This document shows, piece by piece, positions 23,228 through 32,228 of a DNA stretch of 37,223 bases (position 1 is the stretch's first letter; each line of letters begins with the position of its first letter). A program made the translations under genes and the position numbers. Under the pieces are notes generated by a model. The model was not told the origin of the DNA, did not search any database, and worked only from the letters and a program-made list of their open reading frames with translations. The DNA comes from Marilutibacter maris (GTDB lineage Bacteria > Pseudomonadota > Gammaproteobacteria > Xanthomonadales > Xanthomonadaceae). The stretch lies in NCBI RefSeq assembly GCF_006546735.2, contig NZ_VICD02000219.1, positions 1 through 37,223 on the forward strand, written 5' to 3'.

Positions 23228-23953
23228 ATGGCCCAGCCCCCCACCGGCGATGCCAAGAGCAAACTCTTTTCCGATGCCGTCGCAGCCCTGCGGGGCGTGG
23301 TCGCCGACAACCAGACCCTCGCGGTCGGCGGCTTTGGCCTGTGCGGCATTCCCGAGGCGCTGATCGCCGCGTTGCGCGACTCCGGCGTCACCGGCCTCAC
23401 CGCAATCTCCAACAATGCCGGCGTCGACGGCTTCGGCCTGGGTCTGCTGCTGGAGACCCGCCAGATCCGCAAGATGATCTCCTCGTACGTGGGCGAGAAC
23501 AAGGAATTCGAACGCCAGTTCCTGGCCGGCGAGCTGGAGCTGGAGTTCAATCCGCAGGGCACCCTGGCCGAGCGCCTGCGTGCCGGTGGCGCGGGCATCC
23601 CCGCGTTCTTCACCGCCACCGGCTACGGCACCGTGGTCGCCGAGGGCAAGGAGACGCGCGAGTTCGACGGCAAGCACTACGTGCTGGAGACCGCGCTGAC
23701 CGCCGATGTGGCCCTGGTCAAGGCGTGGAAGGCCGACAAGGCCGGCAACCTGGTGTTCCGCAAGACCGCGCGCAACTTCAACCCGGCCTGTGCGATGGCC
23801 GGCAAGGTCTGCATCGCCGAGGTCGAGGAAGTCGTCGAGGTCGGCGCGATCGACCCCGACCAGGTGCATCTGCCCGGCATCTACGTGGATCGCATCGTCC
23901 ACAACCCGACGCCCGAGAAGCGCATCGAACAGCGCACCGTGCGCGCGGCCTGA
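23228..23953 (+). CDS. scoA: 3-oxoacid CoA-transferase subunit A
   Basis: 241 residues. CoA-transferase family I alpha subunit: [13 protein letters not shown] at 34-46 is the conserved glycine-rich loop, with [35 protein letters not shown] and [11 protein letters not shown] following in family order. With subunit B it exchanges CoA between succinyl-CoA and acetoacetate (or another 3-oxoacid) in the cytoplasm. GAGGAG at 23215-23220 is a good ribosome site before ATG 23228. The B gene follows after 34 bases. Confidence 0.93.
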   Translation: MAQPPTGDAKSKLFSDAVAALRGVVADNQTLAVGGFGLCGIPEALIAALRDSGVTGLTAISNNAGVDGFGLGLLLETRQIRKMISSYVGENKEFERQFLAGELELEFNPQGTLAERLRAGGAGIPAFFTATGYGTVVAEGKETREFDGKHYVLETALTADVALVKAWKADKAGNLVFRKTARNFNPACAMAGKVCIAEVEEVVEVGAIDPDQVHLPGIYVDRIVHNPTPEKRIEQRTVRAA

Positions 23954-23987
23954 GCGCGCCCGCCAACGAACGACAAGGAACACGAAC

Positions 23988-24614
23988 ATGCCCTGGACCC
24001 GTGATCAGATGGCGCAGCGCGCCGCGGCCGAACTCACCGACGGCGCCTATGTCAATCTCGGCATCGGCCTGCCGACCCTGGTGGCCAACCACATCCCCGA
24101 CGGCGTCGATGTCTGGCTGCAGAGCGAGAACGGCCTGCTCGGCATCGGCCCGTTTCCGACCGAGGAGGAGGTCGACGCCGACCTCATCAATGCCGGCAAG
24201 CAGACCGTGACCGCTCGCGCGGGCGCCAGCTATTTCGGCAGTCATGACAGCTTCGCGATGATCCGCGGCGGCCACATCGACCTGGCGATCCTGGGCGCGA
24301 TGCAGGTCACCGACAAGGGCGATCTCGCCAACTGGATGGTGCCCGGCAAGATGGTCAAGGGCATGGGCGGAGCGATGGACCTGGTCGCCGGGGTCAAGCG
24401 CGTGGTCGTGCTGATGGAGCACGTCGCCAAGGACGGAAGCCACAAGATCCTGCCCGAGTGCACGCTGCCGCTGACCGGCCTGGGCGTGGTCGACCGGGTG
24501 ATCAGCGATCTGGGTGTGATGGATGTCACGCCAGAAGGCTTGAAGGTGGTGGAGCTCGCTCCGGAGGTCACCCGCGAGGCGCTGGAAGCCGCGACCGGCT
24601 GTCCGCTTGTCTGA
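23988..24614 (+). CDS. scoB: 3-oxoacid CoA-transferase subunit B
   Basis: 208 residues. The catalytic glutamate that forms the enzyme-CoA thioester is E47 in [18 protein letters not shown] at 21-30 and the [10 protein letters not shown] segment are conserved family elements. The start follows AAGGAAC about a dozen bases upstream. It forms an operon with scoA. Product assignment as succinyl-CoA:3-ketoacid CoA-transferase rests on the close family pattern; acetate or butyrate CoA-transferase activity is possible. Confidence 0.93.
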   Translation: MPWTRDQMAQRAAAELTDGAYVNLGIGLPTLVANHIPDGVDVWLQSENGLLGIGPFPTEEEVDADLINAGKQTVTARAGASYFGSHDSFAMIRGGHIDLAILGAMQVTDKGDLANWMVPGKMVKGMGGAMDLVAGVKRVVVLMEHVAKDGSHKILPECTLPLTGLGVVDRVISDLGVMDVTPEGLKVVELAPEVTREALEAATGCPLV

Positions 24615-24758
24615 ATGAACCGCATTCCGTTCCCATATCTGCCACCGCCTCGGCACCGGGTGTAGGCAGGCGACGCAAAGTCTGTCTACACTCGGGACTA
24701 TCGCTTGGGCGGTCCGGTGCGCCTGGACCCCGCGCGCCATCTTTCAAGGTATGTGGAA

Positions 24759-27140
24759 ATGAAAAAGCATTCCCTGCGACTGGGACTGTCGCTGCTCCCC
24801 TTGGTTCTTTGTGCCTGTACGCAGGACTGGTCCGGCGGCCTGGAGTCGGCTCGCCTGAACAAGGGCGGCACCGAGATGTCCGCGGCGGTTGCCCTGGCGT
24901 CCTCGGCCGACGCGATGTCCGTGTCGCAGCGGCGACGGGATTCGGCGTTCGCCAACCATCCCGATACCGGGTCGCTGGTCCACTATGCCGCCAAGGTCGC
25001 GCCGCGCCGTACCGGGGCCTACACCTGGCATGCCGTCGACCTGAGCGAGGAGCACGCGTTCCGGGCGATGGCCAGCGGCGAGTTGACCTTCCAGGCACCG
25101 GACGGAACGCCGATCAAGCTGGCCTACCAGCGCCATATCGAGCATCCCGACGGCAACTGGAGCTGGGTCGGCGAGGCCGCCGACGGCCAGACCTCGGTCA
25201 TCACCTTCGGCGAGGAGGCGGTGTTCGGCACGATTCCCCAGGGCAACGGCCAACCCCCGCTGCGCCTGACCCTCGCCGACGGCCGTGCGTGGGTGGTCTC
25301 GGCGGACAAACGCCTGCTTGCCGAGATCGACAATGAGGCGACCCGGCCGACCTCGCCCGACTACCTGATCCCGCCCAAGCGCGTGCAGGCGGCGGGTGCC
25401 GCCAGCGATGGCATGGCGGCGATGGCGGCTCCGGCGACTGCCGGGGCTTCGTCGTCCGCGACCACGGTGATCGACGTGCTGGTGGGCTACACCAACGGTT
25501 TCGCGGCCGCCCGCGGCTCGCAGTCCGCGGCGCAGACCCGTATCCGCAATCTGGTCGACATCACCAACCAGGCCTATGTGAGCAGCCAGGTCAATGCCGA
25601 GCTGCGTCTGGTTCACTCGATGCAGGTGACCTTCCCGGACAATACGGCGAACGAGGATGCGCTCGAAAAGCTGACCGGCTTCCGGGCGCCCTCGACCCAG
25701 CTGCCCCCCGACCCCGCGTTCAGCGCGCTGCGTCAGGCGCGTGAGACCTATGGCGCCGACCTGGTCGCCCTGGTACGCAAGTTCAACGATCCGGAAAACG
25801 ACGGCTGCGGTATCGCGTGGCTGCTGGGCGGCGGCCAGTCCGGCATCACCCCCAGCGACGAATACTTCGGCTACTCGGTGGTCAGCGACGGACAGGATGC
25901 CGGCACCGACGGCAAGACCTATTTCTGCCGCGAGGAAACCTTCGCGCACGAAATCGGCCACAACCTGGGCTCGCAGCACGACATCGAGACCAGCAAGGGC
26001 GACAACGGTACGCCGCAGCCGGGCGCCTACGCCTATTCGTACGGCTACAAGACCAGCGCCGCTCAGGGCAATTTCTACACGATCATGGCCTATGGCGATT
26101 CCGGGCAGACCGGCTACCGCGTGTTCTCGAATCCCAACATCAGCACGTGCGGCGGTCGCGCATGCGGCACGGCCACTGCGGACAATGCCCGTTCGATCAA
26201 CAATACGAAGGGGATCATTGCCGGTTTCCGTGCAACGGTGGTCCCTGGGACGAGTGGGTTGAGCAACGATGCGAATGCGGATGGCCGCTCGGATCTGTTC
26301 TGGCACAATCCGACAGCGGGCAGCGAGCAGGGCTGGTTCATGAACGGCTCGAGCTGGACCTATGGTGCGGTTGCCTCGATCAATCCGAAGTACCAACTTG
26401 CCGGTATCGGCGATTTCAACGGCGACGGCTATGCCGACCTGCTTTGGGTCGACTCGGCAAAGACGCAGGTGTGGGTGTGGACCGGTAGCGCTGGTGGAAG
26501 CTATTCGACGAACCTGTTGCGCAGTTACCCGGCTGGCTGGTCGCTCGTGGGTACCGGTGACGTCAATGGCGACGGACGCAACGATATAGTGTGGCACAAC
26601 GCGTCCGCACAGAAGTTGCAGGCGTGGTATATGAACGGCGCCTCGATCCAGTACGGGCCGGTGAGCACGATCCAGAGCCAGTACCGTGTCGCTGCAGTCG
26701 GGGACTTCAACGGTGATGGTCGGGCTGACATTCTCTGGAACGATCAGGCCAAGACCAAGGTGTGGTTGTGGCAGACCAATCCAGCGGGAACATTCACCGT
26801 CAAGTTCGTGCGCGATTACCCGGCGGGCTGGACGGTTGTCGGGCGGGGCGATGCCAATGGCGACGGCCGTGCCGACGTGTTCTGGCACAACGCCACGAGC
26901 GGGAAGATGCAGGCCTGGTTCATGAACGGAAGCTCGGTGTCCTATGGCGCGGTCAAGGACATTGATAGCAAGTACCGTGTTGCGGCAGTGGGCGATTACA
27001 ACGGCGACGGATTGTCGGATATCGTCTGGGTCGATCAAGCCAAGACCAAGCTGTGGATGTGGACCGCGGTCAACAGCAGCTTCTATTCGGTCCAGTTCCT
27101 GCGTGCCTATCCGGTGGGCTGGAACGTGTACGGCGGGTGA
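24759..27140 (+). CDS. Zinc metalloprotease (metzincin) with C-terminal VCBS/FG-GAP calcium-binding repeats
   Basis: 793 residues. MKKHSLRLGLSLLPLVLCAC is a signal peptide ending in a lipobox-like LCAC with Cys20, so the protein may be lipid-anchored; cleavage by signal peptidase I is the alternative. Residues ~30-220 look like a propeptide. The catalytic domain follows, with the full metzincin motif HEIGHNLGSQH at 397-407 (zinc His 397, 401, 407; catalytic E398) and a Met-turn at M443 in YTIMAYG, like reprolysin-type enzymes. From ~500 to the end six D.N.DG calcium loops alternate (DANADG, DFNGDG, DVNGDG, DFNGDG, DANGDG, DYNGDG), forming three long repeats of about 96 residues with W.HN and WF/YMNG motifs. 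ATG 24759 follows AAGG at 24746-24749; a TTG at 24705 would spoil the signal peptide. A weak -10 TACACT is at 24687-24692. The substrate is unknown. Confidence 0.88.
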   Translation: MKKHSLRLGLSLLPLVLCACTQDWSGGLESARLNKGGTEMSAAVALASSADAMSVSQRRRDSAFANHPDTGSLVHYAAKVAPRRTGAYTWHAVDLSEEHAFRAMASGELTFQAPDGTPIKLAYQRHIEHPDGNWSWVGEAADGQTSVITFGEEAVFGTIPQGNGQPPLRLTLADGRAWVVSADKRLLAEIDNEATRPTSPDYLIPPKRVQAAGAASDGMAAMAAPATAGASSSATTVIDVLVGYTNGFAAARGSQSAAQTRIRNLVDITNQAYVSSQVNAELRLVHSMQVTFPDNTANEDALEKLTGFRAPSTQLPPDPAFSALRQARETYGADLVALVRKFNDPENDGCGIAWLLGGGQSGITPSDEYFGYSVVSDGQDAGTDGKTYFCREETFAHEIGHNLGSQHDIETSKGDNGTPQPGAYAYSYGYKTSAAQGNFYTIMAYGDSGQTGYRVFSNPNISTCGGRACGTATADNARSINNTKGIIAGFRATVVPGTSGLSNDANADGRSDLFWHNPTAGSEQGWFMNGSSWTYGAVASINPKYQLAGIGDFNGDGYADLLWVDSAKTQVWVWTGSAGGSYSTNLLRSYPAGWSLVGTGDVNGDGRNDIVWHNASAQKLQAWYMNGASIQYGPVSTIQSQYRVAAVGDFNGDGRADILWNDQAKTKVWLWQTNPAGTFTVKFVRDYPAGWTVVGRGDANGDGRADVFWHNATSGKMQAWFMNGSSVSYGAVKDIDSKYRVAAVGDYNGDGLSDIVWVDQAKTKLWMWTAVNSSFYSVQFLRAYPVGWNVYGG

Positions 27141-27148
27141 TGCTCGAG

Positions 27149-27174
27149 GGCGCGGCGGCGCTTGCCGCCGCGCC
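27149..27174 (+). terminator. Hairpin downstream of the protease gene
   Basis: Perfect 10-bp stem GGCGCGGCGG (27149-27158) / CCGCCGCGCC (27165-27174) with loop CGCTTG, beginning eight bases after the stop codon. It lacks a T-tract, so it may be a weak terminator or 3' stabiliser. Nothing else was seen in 27141-27418. Confidence 0.45.
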
Positions 27175-27418
27175 GGGTTCCGGGGTGTGCCGATGCGCCC
27201 CGATGTGTCCGCTTGCTGTCTTCGCCGGTTCGCGACCTTCAATCGGTTACGCGCAATCCCTGGTCGGCGTTTGGCCAGAATATTGCCTGTCCTGGTCGCG
27301 GTATATGCTCCGATAGGTCGCCGGCCGCGCAACCGGGGACCGGGGAGTCCGATCCGGCAAAGCGAAGCCTGCTGCCGCCGCATTCGAGACCAGGTTGCCT
27401 GTCCCGTCGGGTTGACGG

Positions 27419-29062
27419 TCAGAGATTCTGATAGTTAGGCCCCGAGCCCCCCTCAGGGGTGACCCAGTCGATGATCTGGTAGGGGTCCTTGATGTCGCAG
27501 GTCTTGCAGTGCACGCAATTGGCGGCGTTGATCTGCAGGTGTTTGGCGACCGCGCCGCTGTCGTCGGCCTGTTCGACGATCTCGTAGACCCCGGCCGGGC
27601 AGAAGCGCGTGCAGGGATTGCCGTACTCCTGCGCGCAGCGGGTCACGCAGACCGAGGTGTCGGCGACCTTCAGGTGCACCGGCTGGTCCTCGTCGTGCTC
27701 GGTCGCGGCGAAGTAGACGCCGGCCAGGCGGTCGCGCGGTTCCAGCGTCCTGTCCACATAGTCCCGCTTCGGTTGCTCGTGCTCGCCCAGCCGGTCCAGC
27801 GAGGACCAGTCGGGCTTGTTCTTCAGCGTCCATGGCGACAATCCGCCGGTGACCGTTTCCCAGGCCGCATTGAGCATGCCGAACCACAGGCCGCGCTTGA
27901 AGCCGGGCTTGATGTTGCGGACCTTCCTCAGCTCGGCCATCGCGTCGGAGGCGCGCAGCTTGGCGTCGAACCCGGCCGGCGCCAGCGAGGCTCCGGCCAG
28001 GTGCTCGGCGGCCAGCATGCCGCTGCGGATCGCCTGGTGGGTGCCCTTGATCTTGGGCACGTTGAGCAGGCCGGCGGTGTCGCCGATCAGCAGCGCGCCG
28101 GGCATCTCGACCTTCGGCAGCGACTGCCAGCCGCCGGTGACGATCGCGCGCGCGCCGGCGGAGACGATGTTGCCGCCCTCCAGCAGCGGTTTGATCATCG
28201 GGTGGTTCTTCCATTGCTGGAAGGCCTCCCACGGCTTGTAGTCGGGGTCGCGATAGTCCAGGCCGCTGACGTAGCCCAGCGCGATCCGGCCCTTGTCCAG
28301 GTGATACAGGAAGGCGCCGCCGTAGGTGTGGTTGTCGGCCGGCCAGCCGAAGCTGTGCACGATCTTGCCGGGGCTGAGGCGTTCCTCGGGCACCTGCCAC
28401 AGTTCCTTGATGCCGATCGAATAGCCCTGCGGGTCGCTGTCCGCATCCAGTCCGAAGCGCTTGACCAGGCGCTTGGTCAGGTGGCCGCGGGCGCCTTCGG
28501 CCAGCACGGTGACCTTGGCGTGGATGTCGATGCCGGCGGTGAAGCCGGGCTTGTGCGATCCGTCCTTGGCCACGCCCATGTCGCCGATGCGCACGCCGAT
28601 CACGGTGCCGTCGTCGGCGTGCAGGGTCTCGGCAGCGGCGAAGCCGGGGTAGATCTCCACCCCCAGGGCCTCGGCCTGCGGCGCCAGCCAGGCGCACATC
28701 GCGCCGAGGCTGACGATCATGTTGCCGTGGTTGTTCATGCCCGGGGGCACCGGCAGCTTGCGGCCGCCGTCCTTGTTCAGCAGCCAGAACTCGTCGTCGG
28801 TCGCCGGCACGCAGATCGGCGGCGGATTGTCGCGCCAGGACGGCAGCAGGGCGTCGAGCGGACCGGTTTCGATCACCGCGCCCGACAGGATGTGGGCGCC
28901 GACGGTGGAGGCCTTCTCGATCACGCAGACGCTGATGTCCGGATTGAGTTGCTTGAGCCGGATCGCGAACGACAGGCCCGCCGGGCCTGCGCCGACGGTG
29001 ACCACGTCGTATTCCATCACGTCGCGTTCGATCGCGGCTGCGTCGTGCGCCTGTTCGTTCAT
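27419..29062 (-). CDS. Electron transfer flavoprotein-ubiquinone oxidoreductase
   Basis: 547 residues, usual length. The enzyme takes electrons from EtfAB and reduces ubiquinone at the inner membrane. The FAD-binding loop is VGAGPAGLSFAIRL from residue 23, followed by EKAS, HILSGAV and GGWQSLPK..MPGALLIGDTAGLLN, all family marks. The C-terminal iron-sulfur part has TRCAQEYGNPCTRFCPAGVYEI and NCVHCKTCDIKDP, giving the cysteines for the single 4Fe-4S cluster. The coding strand has GGAGC shortly before the ATG. It is divergent from alkB with 73 bases between. It completes the ETF pathway together with etfBA in this window. Confidence 0.95.
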   Translation of the reverse strand: MNEQAHDAAAIERDVMEYDVVTVGAGPAGLSFAIRLKQLNPDISVCVIEKASTVGAHILSGAVIETGPLDALLPSWRDNPPPICVPATDDEFWLLNKDGGRKLPVPPGMNNHGNMIVSLGAMCAWLAPQAEALGVEIYPGFAAAETLHADDGTVIGVRIGDMGVAKDGSHKPGFTAGIDIHAKVTVLAEGARGHLTKRLVKRFGLDADSDPQGYSIGIKELWQVPEERLSPGKIVHSFGWPADNHTYGGAFLYHLDKGRIALGYVSGLDYRDPDYKPWEAFQQWKNHPMIKPLLEGGNIVSAGARAIVTGGWQSLPKVEMPGALLIGDTAGLLNVPKIKGTHQAIRSGMLAAEHLAGASLAPAGFDAKLRASDAMAELRKVRNIKPGFKRGLWFGMLNAAWETVTGGLSPWTLKNKPDWSSLDRLGEHEQPKRDYVDRTLEPRDRLAGVYFAATEHDEDQPVHLKVADTSVCVTRCAQEYGNPCTRFCPAGVYEIVEQADDSGAVAKHLQINAANCVHCKTCDIKDPYQIIDWVTPEGGSGPNYQNL

Positions 29063-29135
29063 GCGGGCTGCTCCACTTGCGGCTGGCTTGTGTAACGATC
29101 CGCCATTGTCGCAAATCCGTCCCGTCTGCGTGGAT

Positions 29136-29720
29136 ATGGCCCTGACCCCGATTCCCCTGGCCGGCGCCCGGCTGTGGCTGGCGCCGCGCTGGCTGCCGGC
29201 CGGCCAGGCCGACGCCCTGCTGGCCGAGCTGCTGCGCTCGGTGCCGTGGGAGGTGCACCGGATCCGCCTGTTCGGCCGCGAGCATGCCTCGCCGCGGCTG
29301 AGCTGCTGGATCGGCGATGCCGACGCCCGCTACCGTTATTCGGGGAGCGTGTTCGAGCCGCGGCCGTGGCTGCCGGCGCTGGCACGGCTCCGCGAGCGCC
29401 TGGGGCAGACCCTGGACACGCGCTTCAACAGCGTGCTGGCCAACCGCTATCGCGACGGCAACGATGCGATGGGCTGGCACAGCGACGACGAGCCCGAGCT
29501 GGGACCGGAGCCGCTGATCGCCTCGCTCAGCCTGGGCGCGACCCGACGCTTCGCACTCAAGCACCGCGGTGAGCCCGGACAGCGGCTGACCCTGGAGCTG
29601 AGCCACGGCAGCCTGCTGGTGATGGCCGGGCAGACCCAGCGCCTGTACCGACACGCACTGCCCAGGACCCGGCGCGCGGTCGGCGAACGCGTCAATCTGA
29701 CCTTCCGCCGGATCGTCTGA
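29136..29720 (+). CDS. AlkB-type 2-oxoglutarate/Fe(II) DNA dealkylase
   Basis: 194 residues. The iron ligands are H115 and D117 in GWHSDDE and H173 in LYRHALPR; R185-V-N-L-T-F-R191 is the RxNxTxR signature that binds 2-oxoglutarate and substrate in AlkB proteins. SVLANRYRDGNDAMGWH and SLSLGATRRFALKHR are also typical of the ALKBH2/3-like group, which reverses 1-methyladenine and 3-methylcytosine damage. ATG 29136 gives the compact family length. The gene is divergent from the ETF-quinone oxidoreductase gene and convergent with the MCE lipoprotein gene, 33 bases away. Confidence 0.92.
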   Translation: MALTPIPLAGARLWLAPRWLPAGQADALLAELLRSVPWEVHRIRLFGREHASPRLSCWIGDADARYRYSGSVFEPRPWLPALARLRERLGQTLDTRFNSVLANRYRDGNDAMGWHSDDEPELGPEPLIASLSLGATRRFALKHRGEPGQRLTLELSHGSLLVMAGQTQRLYRHALPRTRRAVGERVNLTFRRIV

Positions 29721-29753
29721 GCCGGACGGTGTCCGGGCCCGGCGAGGCCTCGC

Positions 29754-30392
29754 TCAGTGGGCCTCGCGCTCGTGCGCGTTGCCCGAGACCAGGATCCAGC
29801 CGGCGATGTCGCGGCTGTTCGCGGCCAGCGCCTGTTCGAAGGCGGCGACCACGTCGACCACCGCCGGCGCCGACGCCGGTACCGACTGCAGGAACGTGCG
29901 CGAGGCCACCACCTGCTGGTCGCGCAGGTGCAACAGCTTGGCGCTGACCTCGATCACCGCCGTTGGCGCGGCCGCGCCGTCGGCGTACTCGGACTGGAAC
30001 CGGCGCATGTCCATCACCAGCTTGTAGTCGGCGCCGATGCCGCTGCCCTGGCGGGCGACCGCCTGGATCCTGCCCGAGTCCTCGAGGGCGCGCAGGATGC
30101 CGTCCAGGACCATGCTGCTGGGCAGCTTGGCCCAGCGCGCGCCCTGGTAGACCTGGATTTCGTTGGGCTGCGTGCGTACCAGGATACGCAGGCTGTCGAC
30201 GGCGGGCGTGGTTTCCGGATCGGCCATGGACAGCTGCCAGCCGGCCTGCGGCCAGGCCGGATCGGGCTGCACGCGCGGGTCCAGCGAATAGCGCGAGACC
30301 GCATCCTTCGGGTCGATCGGCGCGAGGATCGAGCACCCGGCCAGCAGCCACAGCGTGGCGGCGATCATCGCCGGGCGAAGCGCGCAGCGCAT
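29754..30392 (-). CDS. ABC-type transport auxiliary lipoprotein of MCE operon (PqiC-like)
   Basis: 212 residues from ATG 30392. MRCALRPAMIAATLWLLAGC is a compact lipoprotein signal with lipobox LAGC (Cys20). The rest shows the ABC_trans_aux pattern: YSLDP, LRILVRTQPNEIQVYQG.RWA, LPSSMVLDGILRALEDSGRI, then a beta-rich half with MDMRRFQSEYA. Such outer-membrane lipoproteins pair with MCE proteins and are thought to help lipid transfer between membranes. Another ATG at 30485 overlaps the mlaD stop (ATGA) and also has an upstream AGGAG, adding 31 residues before the signal peptide; I prefer 30392 because it has GGAGG nine bases upstream and leaves a normal signal peptide. Last gene of the four-gene operon. 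Confidence 0.85.
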   Translation of the reverse strand: MRCALRPAMIAATLWLLAGCSILAPIDPKDAVSRYSLDPRVQPDPAWPQAGWQLSMADPETTPAVDSLRILVRTQPNEIQVYQGARWAKLPSSMVLDGILRALEDSGRIQAVARQGSGIGADYKLVMDMRRFQSEYADGAAAPTAVIEVSAKLLHLRDQQVVASRTFLQSVPASAPAVVDVVAAFEQALAANSRDIAGWILVSGNAHEREAH

Positions 30393-30481
30393 GCCGCGGA
30401 GCCTCCACGAGCGAGGCGGACCGCGGCGGTCCCCGATGTGCATGCTTGATGGGTTCGGCAGGTTCGAATTGCTCGACTTGT

Positions 30482-31408
30482 TCATTCGGGGTCGAACTCC
30501 TTGGGCGCATCGCGACCGAGCAGGTAGCGGGTCGGATTGCTGTCGAGGCGGTCGCTGATGCGGCGCAGGTCGCGGACCAGACCGCGCAGCTCGCCCAGGG
30601 TCGGGCCGAGCTGGGCGAGGCCGTCGTTGGCGAAGCTGCCGATCGCGGCGCGATTCTCGGACAGGATTCCGTTCGCGTTGTCGGCGGTCGCGTCCAGGTT
30701 GGCGAGGGTGCTCTCAAGACGCGATACCAGGCCGGGCAGCTTGTCGACCAGCTCGCGGTCGAGGCTTTCCATCGCGCCGCGGGTGGTGGCCAGGGTCGCT
30801 TCCAGTTGCTCGCTGGAACGGCGCGCGTTGGCGATCAGCGCGCGCAGGTCCTCGCGCTGGTCGGCGATCGCGCCGGTCATCGACTCGATGTTCTGCAGGG
30901 TCTTGGCGACGTTCTCGACGTTGTCCTCGCTCAGCACCTGATCGAGCCGCGCGACCAGCCGGTTGGCGGTGTCGGCGATGTTCTGCAGCGCCGAGGGCTC
31001 GGTCTCGATGACCGGGATCTCGCGGTTGTCGGCCTCCACCAGCAGCGGCGCGCCCGGGCTGCCGCCGGTGAGCTGGATGATCGGGCTGCCGGTGATGCCG
31101 GTGATCGACATCTTGGCGCGGGTGTCGGTCTTGATCGGCGTGTCGGCCTGCACCCGCAGCTGGGCGAACACCCGGCGCGGATCGTCCGGCGCCAGCCGCA
31201 GCGACTGCACGGTGCCGATCGAGATGCCGTTGTACTGGACCGCGCTGCCTTCCGACAGCCCGGTCACCGGTTCGTTGAAGATCACCGCGTAGTTCTGCCA
31301 GCTCTTTTCCGACGAGTACTTCGCCGCCCACAGCGCGAACAGCAGCAGGAACAGCGTCACGATGATCGTGAACGCCCCGATCAGGACATAGTTGGCCTTG
31401 GTTTCCAT
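30482..31408 (-). CDS. mlaD: MlaD-like MCE domain protein
   Basis: 308 residues. One N-terminal membrane helix (about 7-29, VLIGAFTIIVTLFLLLFALW), then a single MCE domain (about 40-120) with YAVIFNEPVTGLSEGSAVQYNGI and GSPIIQLTGG, the usual core of lipid-binding MCE proteins. A long alpha-helical tail with heptad-like leucines (about 150-290) probably forms a periplasmic tunnel-like or coiled part, longer than in E. coli MlaD. Its start codon shares a base with the mlaF stop (TGATG). Confidence 0.92.
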   Translation of the reverse strand: METKANYVLIGAFTIIVTLFLLLFALWAAKYSSEKSWQNYAVIFNEPVTGLSEGSAVQYNGISIGTVQSLRLAPDDPRRVFAQLRVQADTPIKTDTRAKMSITGITGSPIIQLTGGSPGAPLLVEADNREIPVIETEPSALQNIADTANRLVARLDQVLSEDNVENVAKTLQNIESMTGAIADQREDLRALIANARRSSEQLEATLATTRGAMESLDRELVDKLPGLVSRLESTLANLDATADNANGILSENRAAIGSFANDGLAQLGPTLGELRGLVRDLRRISDRLDSNPTRYLLGRDAPKEFDPE

Positions 31409-32226
31409 CAGCGTCTGCCCTCACTGGTGCCGCGGGCGGCCTGCGCGGCGCGCGCGCGCGGGCCGTGGAAGTACTCCTGGACCCATGGGTGGTCGAAGCG
31501 CTCGACCTCGTGCATCGGCGCGCAGGCGACCACCTTGCGGTCGGCGAGCACGGCGATCCGGTCGCAGATAGCGTACAGGGTGTCGAGGTCGTGCGTGATC
31601 AGGAACACGGTCAGCCCGAGCGCCTGCTGCAGGGTGAGGATCAGGCGGTCGAAGGCCGCCGCGCCGATCGGGTCCAGCCCCGCGGTGGGTTCGTCGAGGA
31701 ACAGCAGCGGCGGATCCAGCGCCAGCGCGCGCGCCAGGCCGGCGCGCTTGCGCATGCCGCCCGACAGCTGGGCGGGCAGTTTGTCGAGCGCATCGGCGGG
31801 CAGGCCGGCCAGCTTGATCTTCAGCAGCGCCAGCTCGTAGAGCAGGGAGTCGGGCAGGTGCGGGTGGTACTCCTTGAGCGGCACCTGCACGTTCTCGCCG
31901 ACGGTCAGCGACGAGAACAGGGCGCCGTCCTGGAACAGCACGCCGGTGCGCCGCTCGATCTCGCGGCGTTGCTCCGGGTCCTCGCTGCGGGCGTCGATCC
32001 CGAGCACCTCGATGTCGCCGACGCTGGGCCTCTGCAGGCCGAGGATGGTGCGCATCAGCACCGACTTGCCGGTGCCCGAGCCGCCGACGACGCCGAGGAT
32101 CTCGCCGCGGCGCACGTCCAGCTCGAGTCCGTCGTGGACGACCTGGGCGCCGAAACGGTTGACCAGTCCGCCGACCCGGACGATCGGGTCGGGGGCGGGG
32201 CTCTGGGCGCGCGCGGGGGTCGCCAT
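31408..32226 (-). CDS. mlaF: MlaF-like ABC ATPase
   Basis: 272 residues. Walker A GGSGTGKS at 48-55, Q-loop FQDGALFSS near 98-106, signature LSGGMRKR at 154-161, Walker B LLFLDEP at 174-180 with catalytic Glu, and switch H212 in LITHD. LFQDGALFSSLTVGENV and LSGGMRKRAGLARAL are closely like MlaF/Ttg2A. It powers lipid movement through MlaE. It begins two bases after the mlaE stop and is followed without gap by mlaD. Confidence 0.93.
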   Translation of the reverse strand: MATPARAQSPAPDPIVRVGGLVNRFGAQVVHDGLELDVRRGEILGVVGGSGTGKSVLMRTILGLQRPSVGDIEVLGIDARSEDPEQRREIERRTGVLFQDGALFSSLTVGENVQVPLKEYHPHLPDSLLYELALLKIKLAGLPADALDKLPAQLSGGMRKRAGLARALALDPPLLFLDEPTAGLDPIGAAAFDRLILTLQQALGLTVFLITHDLDTLYAICDRIAVLADRKVVACAPMHEVERFDHPWVQEYFHGPRARAAQAARGTSEGRR

Positions 32227-32228
32227 CG

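Noticed and set aside
21136-23619. 827-codon antisense frame opposite the SLC13 permease
   Set aside because: No family pattern, no ribosome site, and the + strand gene is clear.
24744-27383. 879-codon antisense frame opposite the metalloprotease
   Set aside because: It mirrors the repeats of the real gene and has no recognisable domain.
27453-29654. 733-codon minus-strand frame over the ETF-quinone oxidoreductase gene
   Set aside because: Arg/Gln/Pro-rich off-frame product; the correct frame has FAD and Fe-S motifs.
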